NCBI GenBank assembly: GCA_035711465.1
Contig: DASTCC010000428.1
Span: 1 to 6,373, forward strand
DNA: 6,373 nt
Reading direction: 5' to 3'
DNA from: DASTCC01 sp035711465
Lineage (GTDB): Bacteria; Acidobacteriota; Vicinamibacteria; Vicinamibacterales; SCN-69-37
Shown: positions 5,414 to 6,373 of the stretch, in pieces
Layout: the number at the start of each line of letters is the position of its first letter
Position numbering within the stretch: the first letter of the stretch is position 1
The notes under the pieces: generated by a model
What the model was told of the DNA's origin: nothing
Database searches by the model: none
Seen by the model: only the letters and a program-made list of their open reading frames with translations
Program-made: the position numbers and the translations under genes

Positions 5414-6373
5414 ACGGCGTCGCCTCCTCCCTCACCAATCGCATCTTCCTGGCCGGCGCGTTTCTCGTGCTGACGTCCATCGGCCTGGCCATCTACCGCG
5501 TCAACGTGTCCGTGGCAGCCCAGGCCGAAGCGGACCTTCGCGCCGGCCTCACCGACGCGGCGTCGCTGCTCTCCGAGTTCACGACCCGTCAGTTCGACGA
5601 CTTCGTCGTCAAGGGATCGCTCATCGCCGACCTGCCGGATCTGAAAGGCGCGGCCGCCACCGGCCATGCGCCGACCGTGCAGCCGATCGCGGAGGACTAC
5701 CAGCAGCGCATCGGCGCCGACATGTTCGTGGTCGTCGGCACGGCCAACCTGGTGCTGGCCCGGGCGGGCCGCGTCCGGCCGGGCGATGGCGAGATCGCGG
5801 CGATGCTGGAGGCGTGCCGGCGCGCGCCCGACTTCTCGACGTTCTGGCCGGTCGGCAACGGCGTCATTCACGCTGCGGCGCTGCCCATGGAAGCCGGGAC
5901 GGTCGGCACGCTGCTCGTCGGGTTCAGTCTGGACGGCGATGCCGCGGCACGCATGAAGACGGTCGCGCAGAGCGAGATCGCGTTCGTCTCGGCCGGCAGG
6001 GTCATCGCGTCGACGCTCTCGATCGGCGCCGGCGATCTCGCCGATCTTCGCCGTGAAACCGGCGTGTTCACGCGCGCGCTCGCCGACGACTCCTACATCG
6101 GCCGCGTGCAGCCGCTCGGCACGACGGCCGACGCCCCGCTCGCGGTCGTGCTGCGTTCGCGAACCGAGCACCTTCGCTTTCTGCCGCGGCTCCGTTGGCA
6201 GATTGCCATCACCGGCCTTGCCGCGGTCGCGGCGGCGACCGTCGTCGGCTATCTCATCGCCCGGACCGTGACGCGGCCGCTGCGCGCGCTCAGCGCGACC
6301 ATGGGCGAAATGGCGACGACCGGCGATCTTACGCGGCCGGTGCCGGCCGCCGGCCGCTGGGACGACGAGGATG
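5410..6373 (+). CDS. Membrane sensor with periplasmic Cache-like domain and HAMP, 3' end cut
   Basis: The frame starts at a GTG overlapping the previous stop (GTGA, 5410-5413) and stays open to the window edge: 321 complete residues. MNGVASSLTNRIFLAGAFLVLTSIGLAIYR gives a first membrane helix at about 12-29. Residues 33-260 form an extracytoplasmic sensor: a helix (AEADLRAGLTDAASLLSEF), then DLKGAAATGHAPTVQPIAEDYQQRIGADMFVVVG, followed by further alpha/beta segments (DFSTFWPVGNGVIHAAALPM; GTLLVGFSLD; ADDSYIGRVQPLG), which is double-Cache-like. A second helix lies at about 264-283. HAMP begins at about 284 (IARTVTRPLRALSATMGEMATTGDLT, with the typical Pro290). The missing C-terminus should carry the output domain: histidine kinase, or GGDEF/EAL as in similar Cache-HAMP proteins; it cannot be decided here. 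The operon position suggests it senses something handled by the porin and the cupredoxin. Confidence 0.85.
   Translation, partial: MNGVASSLTNRIFLAGAFLVLTSIGLAIYRVNVSVAAQAEADLRAGLTDAASLLSEFTTRQFDDFVVKGSLIADLPDLKGAAATGHAPTVQPIAEDYQQRIGADMFVVVGTANLVLARAGRVRPGDGEIAAMLEACRRAPDFSTFWPVGNGVIHAAALPMEAGTVGTLLVGFSLDGDAAARMKTVAQSEIAFVSAGRVIASTLSIGAGDLADLRRETGVFTRALADDSYIGRVQPLGTTADAPLAVVLRSRTEHLRFLPRLRWQIAITGLAAVAAATVVGYLIARTVTRPLRALSATMGEMATTGDLTRPVPAAGRWDDED

Noticed and set aside
5305..6171. Minus-strand open frame (about 288 codons) opposite the sensor gene
   Set aside because: It has no domain or plausible start. The plus-strand frame gives two membrane helices and HAMP in sensible order, so this is a shadow.

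Overview
The window is dense, GC-rich bacterial chromosome with strong G/C third-position codon bias. It encodes outer-membrane beta-barrel proteins with terminal aromatic residues and exported proteins with signal peptides, so the host is a diderm bacterium. The mix of a propeller-Omp85 type surface protein, a 7Fe ferredoxin, type I pantothenate kinase and an AT-richer heptad repeat would suit Acidobacteriota (Vicinamibacteria-like) or a neighbouring phylum. That placement is an impression from protein style, not a demonstrated assignment. I see no rRNA, tRNA, CRISPR array, transposase or phage gene.

Layout, left to right. (1) 1-1464, plus strand: the C-terminal part of a large outer-membrane protein with a surface-antigen/BamA-like barrel; its beginning lies outside the window. 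(2) 1465-1577: a short intergenic stretch holding an inverted array of 7-bp repeats (AGAACTT-like, then its complement) that can fold into a 23-bp stem. (3) 1578-2069, plus: a hotdog-fold acyl-CoA thioesterase. (4) 3358-2081, minus: a 7Fe ferredoxin gene followed by coaA (pantothenate kinase), convergent with the thioesterase and probably co-transcribed. (5) 3359-3507: a divergent intergenic region with a candidate ferredoxin promoter and a small GC-rich hairpin. (6) 3508-6373, plus: three tightly packed genes for a porin-like outer-membrane barrel, a secreted cupredoxin-like protein of the so-called methylamine utilization (MauL-like) type, and a membrane sensor with a large periplasmic Cache-like domain and a HAMP domain, cut by the window edge.

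The left and middle genes look like housekeeping metabolism: CoA synthesis, acyl-CoA hydrolysis and low-potential electron transfer. The right-hand operon is the most interesting part. All three products act in the envelope (outer membrane, periplasm, inner membrane facing the periplasm). Their 4-bp gap and 4-bp overlap suggest a single functional unit, possibly uptake, binding and sensing of a metal or small molecule. The ligand is not visible in the sequence, and no mau (methylamine dehydrogenase) genes are present to support the family name.
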